Positions 25,033 to 34,255 of a stretch of DNA of 48,668 nucleotides are shown here, piece by piece (the stretch's first letter is position 1; each line of letters begins with the position of its first letter). The notes below the pieces were generated by a model. The model was not told where the DNA came from and made no database searches. It worked only from the letters and a program-made list of their open reading frames with translations. This DNA is from Bacteriovoracaceae bacterium (GTDB lineage: Bacteria > Bdellovibrionota > Bacteriovoracia > Bacteriovoracales > Bacteriovoracaceae): NCBI GenBank assembly GCA_016784965.1, contig JADHTQ010000033.1:1-48668 (forward strand), in the 5' to 3' direction. The translations under genes were made by a program, and so were the position numbers.

Positions 25033-26829
25033 ATGAAAGTATTGAGTTTAGTTATTGTCAGTTTGCTATTAACTAGCTGTCTACCAGCTAACAGAGACAA
25101 TATGAGAAAAAGGAAAGGACAAAGCAGCAGGAAAAGATCGGGCAGGAAACAAGAAATTGTACACAGAAAGGGGAAACCAAACGTCCTCAACTATCGTCTT
25201 CAGTCACAAATTAAAACTCTCGATCCTGCAGTATCCTATGATACCGTTTCTGCCAAAGTAATTTATCAGGCATATGAAACACTATATGAGTATGAATACT
25301 TAAAACGACCCTACACTCTAAAGCCACTACTCGCAGTAGGTATGCCCAAAATTACTGACAACGGAAAAACTTACACTATTAAAATTAAAAAATATATCAG
25401 CTATCATGCCGATCCCAGTTTGAAGGGAAAATCGCGCTATGTTACTGCACAAGATTTTATTACTCAAATTAAAAGAGTTGCTTTTAAACCTACTAGGAGT
25501 CAGGGATGGTGGGCCTTTGACGGCAAAATTGTTGGGCTAAATGAGTTTCGCGAAAAAGCCGGAAAGGACATTGATGTTTTAAAATTTTATCAAGTTCCCG
25601 GTCTGATTGCCATCAATGACAACACTTTGCAAATCAAGCTAACTACTGCTTACCCTCAACTGAAATACATTTTAGCAATGGCATTTACTTCACCCATACC
25701 AAAAGAAGCTGTTGACTACTACAGTAACGACTTGAGCAACCATGTGGTAGGAACTGGTGCATTTGCTTTAAAGAAATGGAATCGCTCCTCATCGGTTATC
25801 ATGGAGAAATTTAGACGTTATCATCGCGATTATTACCCTGATACAGGTGATTCTTACGCTAAGAAGAATAATCTCACAAGCGATGCTGGTAGTCGTCTTC
25901 CCTTTTTAGATGGTATACATTTCCACATCATTAAGGAGTCTCAACCCGCTTGGCTTAATTTCCAAGCTAAAAAATTAGACCTATTAGATGTTCCAAAGGA
26001 TAACTTTGATACCGTTATTAACCCCTCTGGCGAATTAATGGATGATTTCATTGACCGAAATATTGATTTGCTCAAGGCCGAGACACTTGTCCATTATTGG
26101 TTTTCTTTCAACATGAAAGATCGCCTTCTAGGTAGAAATAAAAACTTACGACTTGCAATCGCTCACGCTATTGATAACGACAGATATATTGAACTCTTTT
26201 CCAACAACGTCGCTTTAAAAGCAAATTCAATTTATGTTCCCGGCATTTTTGGCTACAATTCTAAACGAGTTCCTCCATACAGCTATAACTTTAATCTGGC
26301 CAAGCGCTATTTAAAAAAGGCCGGTTATCCACAGGGCAAGGGTCTTCCGACTATCGTTTATGATGTACGAGGCGGAACGACCTCATCTCGGCAGCGAGCG
26401 GAGTTTGTTAAAAGAGAGTTAGCAAAAATTGGTATTAAAGTCAGAGTTAGTGTTAATACTTTCCCATCATTTTTGAAAAAACAATCAGCTGGAAAACTCC
26501 AATTTTGGCAAGATGGCTGGGCCTTAGATTATCCCGATGCAGAAAATATTCTACAACTTTTAATTTCTCAAAATGTCATCCCTGGACCTAATGCTACTAA
26601 TTATTCAAATCCCAAGTTTGATGCGCTATATGAGAAGTTAAGAGTATTAGAAGACGGACCTGAAAAAATGTCTGTAATGCAAAAAATGGAAGATATAATT
26701 TTCGACGATGTTCCCTGGGCGCTACAGTTGTATCAAAGATACTACCTAGTAAAGCATGGTCATTTAAAAAATTATAGGCCTTCAAGCCTCATAAAGAGAA
26801 ATATGAAATATCTAAAACTGACCGAGTAG
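25033..26829 (+). CDS. Peptide/solute-binding lipoprotein (SBP_bac_5)
   Basis: 598 aa with a lipobox (LLLTS-C16) and a very basic Lys/Arg-Ser linker at about 25-45. The body matches extracellular solute-binding family 5 (DppA/OppA-like): LNYRLQSQIKTLDPAVSYD near the start, YETLYEYEYL, the later GTGAFALKKW, and LRLAIAHAIDNDRYI with the closing WALDYPDAENIL. It would bind peptides at the membrane. No permease or ATPase is adjacent, but the next gene is a metallopeptidase, so the pair may scavenge or trim peptides. A GC-skewed start context (GGGGATTGATAT) gives only a moderate ribosome site. Confidence 0.75.
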   Translation: MKVLSLVIVSLLLTSCLPANRDNMRKRKGQSSRKRSGRKQEIVHRKGKPNVLNYRLQSQIKTLDPAVSYDTVSAKVIYQAYETLYEYEYLKRPYTLKPLLAVGMPKITDNGKTYTIKIKKYISYHADPSLKGKSRYVTAQDFITQIKRVAFKPTRSQGWWAFDGKIVGLNEFREKAGKDIDVLKFYQVPGLIAINDNTLQIKLTTAYPQLKYILAMAFTSPIPKEAVDYYSNDLSNHVVGTGAFALKKWNRSSSVIMEKFRRYHRDYYPDTGDSYAKKNNLTSDAGSRLPFLDGIHFHIIKESQPAWLNFQAKKLDLLDVPKDNFDTVINPSGELMDDFIDRNIDLLKAETLVHYWFSFNMKDRLLGRNKNLRLAIAHAIDNDRYIELFSNNVALKANSIYVPGIFGYNSKRVPPYSYNFNLAKRYLKKAGYPQGKGLPTIVYDVRGGTTSSRQRAEFVKRELAKIGIKVRVSVNTFPSFLKKQSAGKLQFWQDGWALDYPDAENILQLLISQNVIPGPNATNYSNPKFDALYEKLRVLEDGPEKMSVMQKMEDIIFDDVPWALQLYQRYYLVKHGHLKNYRPSSLIKRNMKYLKLTE

Positions 26830-26847
26830 GTCTACTAGGACAAAAAA

Positions 26848-29814
26848 ATGCATGATAAATTTAATTCTGAGCTAATAGTCGGGAAAGACTATTTTGGATT
26901 CACTGTCAAAAAAATTGAAGAGCTACCAAATACCAAGAGTCTTTGTTACACGCTTGAGCACAATGTAACAAAAGCACAAATGTTGCATATTAGTACAACC
27001 GATACCAACAACTGTTTTGGAGTAACTCTTAAGACAATTCCAATGGACTCCACTGGTGTTGCACATATTTTAGAGCATACAGCACTTTGTGGTTCAAAAA
27101 ATTATCCAACGAGGGATCCATTTTTTAGCATGATAAAAAGAAGTGTTAATACTTTCATGAATGCTTTTACAGCATATGATTGGACGATGTACCCCTTTGC
27201 TTCACAAAATTTAAAAGATTTTTACAATCTTATGGGAGTCTATGTTGACGCAGTATTTTTCCCCAACTTAGAGGAATTAAACTTCAAGCAAGAAGGTCAT
27301 CGATTAGAGTTTTCTGATATGTCTGATAGTGGTTCGCCACTTGAGATTAAAGGAATTGTGTATAATGAGATGAAAGGAGCGATGAGCACTCCCGATCGTA
27401 AAATGGGACAAGAGTTAATGTCTGGTCTCTTTGAGACAACTACGTATCACTACAACTCTGGAGGTGATCCCAAAGCAATTCCCGATCTAACATATGAAAA
27501 CTTTCTTGAGTTTCACAGAAGACACTATCATCCTTCAAACGCTTATTTTTATTCCTATGGCCACTTTCCACTTATAGGCCATCTTGAGTTTCTAGATAAA
27601 AACGTTTTTGGCCACTTTAGTAAAATTGACCCAAACACAGAAGTACAGGATGAAAATCGCACTTCCTATCCTAAAAAGATCCAATCCTCATACCCTTTAA
27701 GCAAAGAAGAAAATGATGGTAATCAGTGTATTGGTGCCGTTGCTTGGCCCATGGGAAAAAGTTTTTCTACAGAGCATGTTTTGACGTTTAAAATAATTGA
27801 CCACATCCTCCTGGGTCATGATGGAGCTATTTTACAAAAAGCACTTCTTGAATCAAATATAGGAAGGGCACTTTTTTCTGAGTCTGGCTTTCAAAGTGAT
27901 AGTCGTGAAACAACATATTTTGTAGGTTTACAAGGAGTAGCACAAAGCGATCTAGAAAAAATAGAAGCACTCGTTATGAATACTTTGGCCAATACTTTAG
28001 AAAAAGGCATTGACCCCGAAGAGATAAAATCAGCAATTCATCAAATTGAGCTTGAAAGTAAGGATTTAGATAGCGGCCATTATCCATTTGGACTCGTTCA
28101 GATACTCAACTGTATCGGTGGCTGGATACATGGTGGAGATCCTGTAACTTATTTAAACATTGATACAACTTTAGACCAGATAAAGAAAAAACTAGAGGAC
28201 AAAGAGTACATTCTAAGTTTAATTAAGCAAAAGTTTATTGATAACCCACACCGAGTAACTCTTTTTCTTACTCCCGATGAGAACTTAACACAAGCAGAAG
28301 AAGAAGAACAGGCCAAACACCTCGAACAAATTAAAGCTAAATTATCCGATAATGAAAAAAATGAATTAATCACTCAGGCGAAAGTTTTAAAAGATTTTCA
28401 GGAAAAAGAAAGTGATCTCTCATGTTTACCAATCATTGCCATAGAAGATTTAGATAAGTCGCCAAAAGTGCTAGATAAGCCTTTTATAAAAACCACTTTA
28501 GGCCTAAATGAGATATTTAAATATGAACAAAACACTAACGGCCTATCTTACGTTAACTTTTTATTTTCTTTAAAAAACTTTTCCATGAAAGAAAGAATGT
28601 GGCTGCCTCTATTTTCCTCCCTGCTTGTGCAATCAGGTGTGGGCAGTAAAGATTATGAAGAGTTTGCAAAAGAGAAAGCAAAAACAACCGGAGGTTTTAA
28701 GGCCTCTCCAGTTATACTTACTTCCGCCCAAAGTGACGCATCTGTAGAGTATTTTAGTTTAAGCTCAAGGGCATTAAATCAAAACCTGACTTCTGTATTT
28801 AATCTTGCCACAGATATGATTAATGACTGGAACTTTCAAGACTTAAGCAGAACTAAAACTGTTATTGAAAAAAGATTTAACACATTAAAAAACTCTATCC
28901 TCTACGACGGTACTGCATTTTCGATGAGTGCCGCAAGCCGTAGTTTTTCATCCGTTTCATATATTAAAGAGGGGTATACTGGAATTAAGCAAGTACAGTT
29001 TATGGAATCTTTAACCAATAAGTCAGAAGCTGAAGTTAAAGAAATTGTAAACACTCTTAACCAAATTGGAAAAAAGGTATTTCAAAAAGATAACCTCTCG
29101 ATAATTCTTATAAGCGATGAAGCTATTTTGAATTCATCTGACAAAGTTATTTCAGATATGCTTAGTAAGCTTAAAACCAGTGAAACTTCAAGTGCAATGA
29201 CCACTGCTTACCAAGATCTTGAAAAAGAACTACAAAATCCCTACCATAAAGAGGCGTGGACAACAACTACACCAGTCTCGTATGTCACTCAGTGTTTTAA
29301 AGCACCAGTAATTAGAGATACTGACGCCGCTAGTCTCAAGGTATTAAACCGGCTAATCACTACCCAATATCTTCACCCAGAGCTTAGAGAAAAAGGTGGT
29401 GCGTATGGTGGATACTCTGTATACGATGAAATTATGGGGGTTTTCTACTTGTGTTCCTATCGAGACCCACACTTTGATAGAACAGTCTCAACCTACAATT
29501 CAGTTTTACAATGGTTGTCAAATACTAAATTTAGCCAAGAGCAGCTACAAGAAGCCATTTTGCAAGTTATTTCAGGTCTTGATACCCCTTACCCTCCATC
29601 GCGTGAGGCAATGAAAGATTATTGGCAACATGTGCAAGGAGTTGATTACAACCTTCGCGCTGAATTTCGTACCCAAGTTCTTGGTTGTACCCTTGCAAGC
29701 ATCACACAAGCTGCAAAAAAATATTTAGCAACAACCACTTCTCTATCGGGTATTACAAGCGATGAGATCTATTCTAAAACGATGATTAAAAATTTAGCAA
29801 AGCATAAAATTTAG
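26848..29814 (+). CDS. M16C metallopeptidase (PreP/presequence protease-like)
   Basis: 988 aa, the usual length of the four-domain M16C family. The inverted zinc motif HILEH is at residues 73-77 within GVAHILEHTALCGSKNYP, with a distal glutamate in IVYNEMKGAMS. The YDWTMYPF, the GGYSVY loop near the C-terminus and the YPPSREAM motif also fit PreP. The enzyme degrades unstructured peptides inside a closed chamber. No signal peptide is seen, so it is probably cytoplasmic. It follows the peptide-binding lipoprotein by 18 bp with AGGA upstream, likely the same transcript. Confidence 0.85.
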   Translation: MHDKFNSELIVGKDYFGFTVKKIEELPNTKSLCYTLEHNVTKAQMLHISTTDTNNCFGVTLKTIPMDSTGVAHILEHTALCGSKNYPTRDPFFSMIKRSVNTFMNAFTAYDWTMYPFASQNLKDFYNLMGVYVDAVFFPNLEELNFKQEGHRLEFSDMSDSGSPLEIKGIVYNEMKGAMSTPDRKMGQELMSGLFETTTYHYNSGGDPKAIPDLTYENFLEFHRRHYHPSNAYFYSYGHFPLIGHLEFLDKNVFGHFSKIDPNTEVQDENRTSYPKKIQSSYPLSKEENDGNQCIGAVAWPMGKSFSTEHVLTFKIIDHILLGHDGAILQKALLESNIGRALFSESGFQSDSRETTYFVGLQGVAQSDLEKIEALVMNTLANTLEKGIDPEEIKSAIHQIELESKDLDSGHYPFGLVQILNCIGGWIHGGDPVTYLNIDTTLDQIKKKLEDKEYILSLIKQKFIDNPHRVTLFLTPDENLTQAEEEEQAKHLEQIKAKLSDNEKNELITQAKVLKDFQEKESDLSCLPIIAIEDLDKSPKVLDKPFIKTTLGLNEIFKYEQNTNGLSYVNFLFSLKNFSMKERMWLPLFSSLLVQSGVGSKDYEEFAKEKAKTTGGFKASPVILTSAQSDASVEYFSLSSRALNQNLTSVFNLATDMINDWNFQDLSRTKTVIEKRFNTLKNSILYDGTAFSMSAASRSFSSVSYIKEGYTGIKQVQFMESLTNKSEAEVKEIVNTLNQIGKKVFQKDNLSIILISDEAILNSSDKVISDMLSKLKTSETSSAMTTAYQDLEKELQNPYHKEAWTTTTPVSYVTQCFKAPVIRDTDAASLKVLNRLITTQYLHPELREKGGAYGGYSVYDEIMGVFYLCSYRDPHFDRTVSTYNSVLQWLSNTKFSQEQLQEAILQVISGLDTPYPPSREAMKDYWQHVQGVDYNLRAEFRTQVLGCTLASITQAAKKYLATTTSLSGITSDEIYSKTMIKNLAKHKI

Positions 29815-29898
29815 TCAATTTGTAATTAAATTTGCATTGTCAAAGTAGATTCTAATCTGCTAGCCTTAAAACTCAATTTTAATAATTTGGGGGGATCT

Positions 29899-30363
29899 AT
29901 GAAAAAATTGTTCATCTTATCTACATCTTTAATTATTCTAAGCCTCACCGCAAATGCAAGGGTCTACCGTTTAGTACCCGGCACCAGCAAAAAAATTGGA
30001 ACCCATAAAGTTTACTGTGATAGTGCCATTGATCGCAACCTAAGCTGCAAAGAACGTTGTTTAAGGTCAAGTGCTACTCATTGTGATTATCGTGAGCGTT
30101 GTAGTGTCTCAAACGGATGCCTAGTCAAAGTTAGTTGCGGTCGTTTTTTTGGTGATAATTGTGTATTCGAATATAAAGAAGCAACTTGTACTAGCTCAAA
30201 TGGCAAAGCACACTGCAAAGAACGTTGCCTCAAGTGGTTTGGAAATGAATGTATTTACAAAGAAAAATGTTATAAAAAAGATCGTTGTTTAGTGAAAAAA
30301 ACCTGTGTTGATTTCTTTGGCCACGACTGCCGTCAAGAGACTAGGTTATACAGTTGTATGTAG
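29899..30363 (+). CDS. Secreted protein with 17 cysteines in two repeats
   Basis: 154 aa from the ATG at 29899, which follows a GGGGGGA site; an ATG 12 bp earlier is less likely. A signal peptide (KKLFILSTSLIILSLTANA, cleavage before RVYR) is followed by two roughly 50-residue repeats of the form CKERCLxxxxxxC, YxExC, CLVKxxC, FFGxxC. Seventeen cysteines imply several disulfides in the periplasm or outside. No family recognised. Its last 18 bp overlap the end of ileS on the other strand. Confidence 0.6.
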   Translation: MKKLFILSTSLIILSLTANARVYRLVPGTSKKIGTHKVYCDSAIDRNLSCKERCLRSSATHCDYRERCSVSNGCLVKVSCGRFFGDNCVFEYKEATCTSSNGKAHCKERCLKWFGNECIYKEKCYKKDRCLVKKTCVDFFGHDCRQETRLYSCM

Positions 30364-33300
30364 AAATTTTTTTATTTTAATCACATATAACTCATTTAAG
30401 ATTGTGACTTCTTTTTTTACACAGTTGTCTGGTACATCTTCAGACACAGAAAGAGCATCACTTAAAAGCTTCTTTTTCCATTTATTGCTTAAAGCACCTT
30501 CAATGCTTAAATAGACGCGATCGCTTACATTAAGCCCAATCTCTTTTCTAAGATCTTGAATATAGCGATTAAGATCGTTGGCTACCCCTTCTTCTTGCAG
30601 CTTTTCATCCACATGAAAGTCCATTGAAACGATAATCCCAGCATTACTTGCAACATCAAATCCATCTTTTCCACTGTACCCTATTGCGATATCATCTAGG
30701 CTCACTTCCCAAACTTTAGCTTCGCCATAGACTTTTACTACATCATTGAAAATTTCTATTTGCCCCCCCTTACAACTTTGTAAGAATTCTGCCATGTCAG
30801 CCCCAAGAGCTGGACCTAATTTTTTTGCATTAGGTATGGCCTTAATATGTGCAATTTCTTTTGGATCATCTATAAAACTAATTTTTTTAACATTTAGCTC
30901 ATCTTTTAAAACGTCCAGCTGATCCCTCAACATATCCGGCGACAAGTTGGACGGCAAGCCTATCTGCAAACAACGCAGTGGCAGCCTAGTCTTCACCTTT
31001 TTCTTTTGACGTAAAGAAAGTCCTAGAGCTGCAATGTCTCTAGTTAGTTGAACCTGTTGCAACAAGGCCCTATTTTGAAAACTCTTAGGGATCACAGGCC
31101 ACGCAGATAAGTGAACCGATTCTTCCATAGTTAAATTTGTATAGATTTTATCACTTATAAAAGGTGTTGATGGGGCAAGTAGCTTTACCAAATTGATAAG
31201 GCAGTAGTGCAAAGTATCGTAGCACTGTTTTTTATCTTGATCTACTTCACTTCCCCATACTCTTTTTCTAGATCTCCTAACATACCAATTGGTAAAACTA
31301 TCAATAAAATCCAATATCGGTCTTAAGGTTTGATTAATATTATAATTATTGAAAGCATCAGTTACCTCCTCAACCACCTCAAATAGTTTGGCATGAATCC
31401 ACTGATCCAACACATTGTTGCTTTCTTTGGGATGATCTTTGTAATCCGGTGTATAAGCATCTAATTTGGCATATGTCACAAAAAATGAATATGCATTCCA
31501 TATAGGCAAAAGAACATTTTTAGTTTGTAGGCCAATGTCTTGATCAGTAAATCGTAAATCCTGCATGATAGCAGCAGGTGAATTAATTAAATATACTCGA
31601 AGAGAGTCAGCACCATATGTATCCAACAGCTCCAAAGCATCTGTATAGTTTTGTTTTGATTTTGATATTTTTGTACCATCTTCTGCCAATAATGTTCCAT
31701 GAACCACACAGTTTGAAAAAGCAGGTCTATCAAAGAGTGCAGTAGAAATTACGTGTAAATAGTAAAACCACCCACGTATTTGCCCAGGATATTCAACGAT
31801 AAAATCGGCCGGAAAATGTGATTCAAACCATTTTTGGTTTTCAAATGGATAGTGACATTGTCCCATGGGCATGGAACTGCTTTCAAACCAACAGTCCAAC
31901 ACCTCTGGCACACGATTCATTAACGTATTACATTTACTACAAGGTATTTTTATTTTATCTAAAAACTCTTTATGGAGATCCGTTATAGTAAAGTCTGAAT
32001 ACTTTTGAAGCTCTTCAATTGAACCCATAACTTTTTTACTATCGCACGCAGAACAACTCCAGACTGGAATCGGAGTTCCCCAATAGCGGTTTCTAGAGAT
32101 ATTCCAATCCCTGGCTCCCTCTAGCCATTTACCGAAGCGGCCAAACTTTACCGACTTTGGAGTCCAGTTTATTTGTTGGTTATTCTTAATAAGCTTTTTC
32201 TTTATTTTTTCAACATTAAAATACCATGCCTCCATTGCTCGATGAATTAAAGGCTCTCGACAACGCCAACAATGTGGGTAGTTATGCTCTAAGGTCTTAT
32301 GTTCTAAAACCTTATCCCAACTTTTAAGCAGCCTTATCACTTCTTTATTGGCCGAAATTACATTCATACCTTTAAAGTGAGTAACAACATCACTAAACTG
32401 GCCCGTCTCATCCACCGGATTTATACAAGTGATGTCATTTTTGCGACAAACCCAATAGTCATCCTCTCCAAAAGCTGGTGCTGTATGAACAATTCCAACA
32501 CCTTCTTCTGTGGTTACAAAATCTCCTAGTATTATTTTAAAAGCACCTTCTTTTTTTGCATTTTCAAAATAGAAAAAAAGCGGCAAATACTCCTCCCCTT
32601 GAAGCTGCTGGCCTTTAAATTTCTTTACAATTTTAAGATCATCATTAAAAATCGTTTTAAGTTTTAAAAAAGCAAATTCCGCTAAGATATAAACTTCGCC
32701 ACTACTTTCAACTGCAATATAATCAATATCTGCCCCAACTGTTAGTGCTAGATTAGAGACTAAAGTCCAGGGTGTTGTGGTCCAAGCTAAATAGTAACTT
32801 TTTTTATTATTGATTTTCTGCAAAGCTTCAAACTTCACAATTAAAGTTGGGTCCTGCCTTAATCTAGTAGAATCAGATTCTCTAGTATCAGAGATAGAAA
32901 GAGATGTTTCACATTTATAACAATAAGGAGTAACTCTATGGTCTTTATAAATGAGTCCCAAGTCATAACACTGCTTAAAAACCCACAAAACACTCTCCAT
33001 ATAGTTTTTATCTAAGGTTTTATAGGAGTTATCATAATCTACCCACCTGGCAACTCTGTTAATATACTGTCGCCAAGACTCATTATACTGACTAACAAGC
33101 TCTCTACATGTATTGTTGAATTTAGTTACACTGTGGACTGATTCAATTTCATGTTTATTTTTAATTTTTAAAATCTTTTCGGCTTGATTTTCAATTGGAA
33201 GACCATGACAATCCCATCCCCACACCCTTGGTACTGCAAATCCTTTCATACTAAAAAATCGTGCTATGCAATCTTTTAATACTGAAACTAAAATTGTCCC

Positions 33301-33462
33301 ATGATGTGGAGTTCCAGTGGGAAAAGGAGGCCCATCATAAAATATTACCTCTTCACCCTTGGTGCTTAGGGATTTTTCTTCAATTTGATGCTTTCTCCAA
33401 TGTTTTAAAACTTGTGATTCTAGTTCAACAAAACTAATCCTTGATTCGACATCTTCAAACAT
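30346..33462 (-). CDS. ileS: Isoleucyl-tRNA synthetase, type 2-like
   Basis: 1038 aa, class I aminoacyl-tRNA synthetase charging tRNA-Ile. The HIGH-like motif is PHHGT at 52-56, and the KMSKS motif is KISKS near 597-601. An editing domain (CP1) lies between, with TTPWTL. Zinc-type pairs CWRC, CSAC and CSKC are visible. The C-terminus is long and lacks the terminal zinc finger of E. coli IleS. Length and this tail suggest the type 2 (eukaryote-like) class, often less mupirocin-sensitive; this is inference. It is preceded by an Ile-codon leader peptide and terminator. It starts at ATG 33462 after GGGGTG. Confidence 0.9.
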   Translation of the reverse strand: MFEDVESRISFVELESQVLKHWRKHQIEEKSLSTKGEEVIFYDGPPFPTGTPHHGTILVSVLKDCIARFFSMKGFAVPRVWGWDCHGLPIENQAEKILKIKNKHEIESVHSVTKFNNTCRELVSQYNESWRQYINRVARWVDYDNSYKTLDKNYMESVLWVFKQCYDLGLIYKDHRVTPYCYKCETSLSISDTRESDSTRLRQDPTLIVKFEALQKINNKKSYYLAWTTTPWTLVSNLALTVGADIDYIAVESSGEVYILAEFAFLKLKTIFNDDLKIVKKFKGQQLQGEEYLPLFFYFENAKKEGAFKIILGDFVTTEEGVGIVHTAPAFGEDDYWVCRKNDITCINPVDETGQFSDVVTHFKGMNVISANKEVIRLLKSWDKVLEHKTLEHNYPHCWRCREPLIHRAMEAWYFNVEKIKKKLIKNNQQINWTPKSVKFGRFGKWLEGARDWNISRNRYWGTPIPVWSCSACDSKKVMGSIEELQKYSDFTITDLHKEFLDKIKIPCSKCNTLMNRVPEVLDCWFESSSMPMGQCHYPFENQKWFESHFPADFIVEYPGQIRGWFYYLHVISTALFDRPAFSNCVVHGTLLAEDGTKISKSKQNYTDALELLDTYGADSLRVYLINSPAAIMQDLRFTDQDIGLQTKNVLLPIWNAYSFFVTYAKLDAYTPDYKDHPKESNNVLDQWIHAKLFEVVEEVTDAFNNYNINQTLRPILDFIDSFTNWYVRRSRKRVWGSEVDQDKKQCYDTLHYCLINLVKLLAPSTPFISDKIYTNLTMEESVHLSAWPVIPKSFQNRALLQQVQLTRDIAALGLSLRQKKKVKTRLPLRCLQIGLPSNLSPDMLRDQLDVLKDELNVKKISFIDDPKEIAHIKAIPNAKKLGPALGADMAEFLQSCKGGQIEIFNDVVKVYGEAKVWEVSLDDIAIGYSGKDGFDVASNAGIIVSMDFHVDEKLQEEGVANDLNRYIQDLRKEIGLNVSDRVYLSIEGALSNKWKKKLLSDALSVSEDVPDNCVKKEVTILNELYVIKIKKFLHTTV

Positions 33463-33479
33463 AACAACACCCCATATAT

Positions 33480-33509
33480 AAAAAGGCCCAGGATAATTCC
33501 AGGGCCTTT
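33480..33509 (-). terminator. Attenuator terminator hairpin upstream of ileS
   Basis: On the minus strand AAAGGCCC and GGGCCTTT (8 bp; 33502-33509 and 33482-33489) enclose an inner GGA/TCC stem with loop ATTA, and a T5 run follows (33480-33484). It ends about 18 nt before the ileS start, so it must control read-through into ileS and not end the upstream gene. The left arm can instead pair with the end of the leader peptide. Confidence 0.8.
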
Positions 33510-33549
33510 ATTTATATTAAAACCAATTTTTCTCATCGCATGCAGGTCC

Positions 33550-33612
33550 CTAAACACACTCCTTTTGGGTGGTAATAATAATAATTTCTAAATTGATGTT
33601 TAGAGTCCTCAT
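33550..33612 (-). CDS. Ile-rich leader peptide of the ileS attenuator
   Basis: A 20-codon ORF, ATG at 33612 to TAG at 33550-33552, with four consecutive ATT (Ile) codons at codons 10-13 (33574-33585), a fifth Ile (ATC) at codon 6, then Thr-Thr. It is too short to have been called by a length-limited ORF search. Downstream, CCCAAA (33564-33569) can pair with TTTAGGG (33548-33554), which contains the leader stop codon. AGGGACC (33545-33551) can alternatively pair with GGCCCT of the terminator. Ribosomes stalled for lack of Ile-tRNA would cover the first segment and allow antitermination. No ribosome binding site precedes the ATG; translation may be leaderless. Confidence 0.75.
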   Translation of the reverse strand: MRTLNINLEIIIITTQKECV

Positions 33613-33619
33613 AGTCTTA

Positions 33620-33647
33620 AAAATACAGGATTCAAAAAATTTGTCAA
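33620..33647 (-). promoter_or_regulatory. Predicted promoter of the ileS leader
   Basis: TTGACA (33642-33647, overlapping the tlpA-like stop), 16-bp spacer, TATTTT (33620-33625). Transcription would begin within a base or two of the leader ATG at 33612, explaining the missing ribosome site. Confidence 0.5.
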
Positions 33648-34255
33648 GGCGATTTAAGATATTTGTCTAAATACTCTTGATATTCAAGGTTTTCCCAAGC
33701 CTGAGGGCCAATTAATCTGGCTTGTGTCACTCCCTTAAAATCAAATATGTAAGTTTCAGGAACTTTAACAGTACCAAACTTGCTCATGATACTGGAAGTT
33801 GGGTCTAATACAATGAGAACACTAGAAGGAACTTCTTCAACTGCTTTTTGTAGCATCTTTTGAACTTTGATCTTTGTATCATTAACCGCAATAAGTATGA
33901 ATTTAATACTTCTATTTTCAAGCTTTTTTGCATATTTGATGAAATTTGGCAGCTCGCTTTTGCATGGTGCACACCACGTTCCCCAAAAGTGGATAAAGAT
34001 TCTACTGGTGCCATCATCAAAAATGGCTTCGCTATCAATTTTAATTTCTTTGTTTATGGTGTCTGCTTTAAATTTGGGCAATGTCTTTAGAATTAGCTCG
34101 TTGCTGGTTTCTTCCCAGGTAAATGTGTTGCTGGTTGAAACTGCAATATTCTCTATTTTTCTTTTATTGTAAAGTGAGTATGAATACGTAGTCGCAACGA
34201 CCAAAAGAATAATCAGAACTTTTAAAATTGCGGGATATCGGATATTAGTCGACAA
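33644..34255 (-). CDS. TlpA/ResA-like membrane-anchored thioredoxin
   Basis: 203 aa with one N-terminal membrane helix (ILKVLIILLVVATTYSYSL) and a periplasmic thioredoxin fold. The active site is WGTWCAPCKSELP, a CxxC redox pair; the later PETYIFD carries the conserved cis-proline. Family members reduce or relay disulfides, for example in cytochrome c maturation. The start is TTG at 34255, overlapping the rplQ stop by 11 bp, so it is translated as part of the ribosomal alpha operon. That location is unusual for a redox gene. Confidence 0.8.
   Translation of the reverse strand: MSTNIRYPAILKVLIILLVVATTYSYSLYNKRKIENIAVSTSNTFTWEETSNELILKTLPKFKADTINKEIKIDSEAIFDDGTSRIFIHFWGTWCAPCKSELPNFIKYAKKLENRSIKFILIAVNDTKIKVQKMLQKAVEEVPSSVLIVLDPTSSIMSKFGTVKVPETYIFDFKGVTQARLIGPQAWENLEYQEYLDKYLKSP

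Noticed and set aside
33567-33574. GGGTGGTA, which resembles part of the T-box consensus, next to ileS
   Set aside because: It lies on the plus strand, opposite to ileS transcription, and the rest of the T-box and specifier architecture is absent. It is simply the complement of the Ile/Thr codons of the leader peptide.
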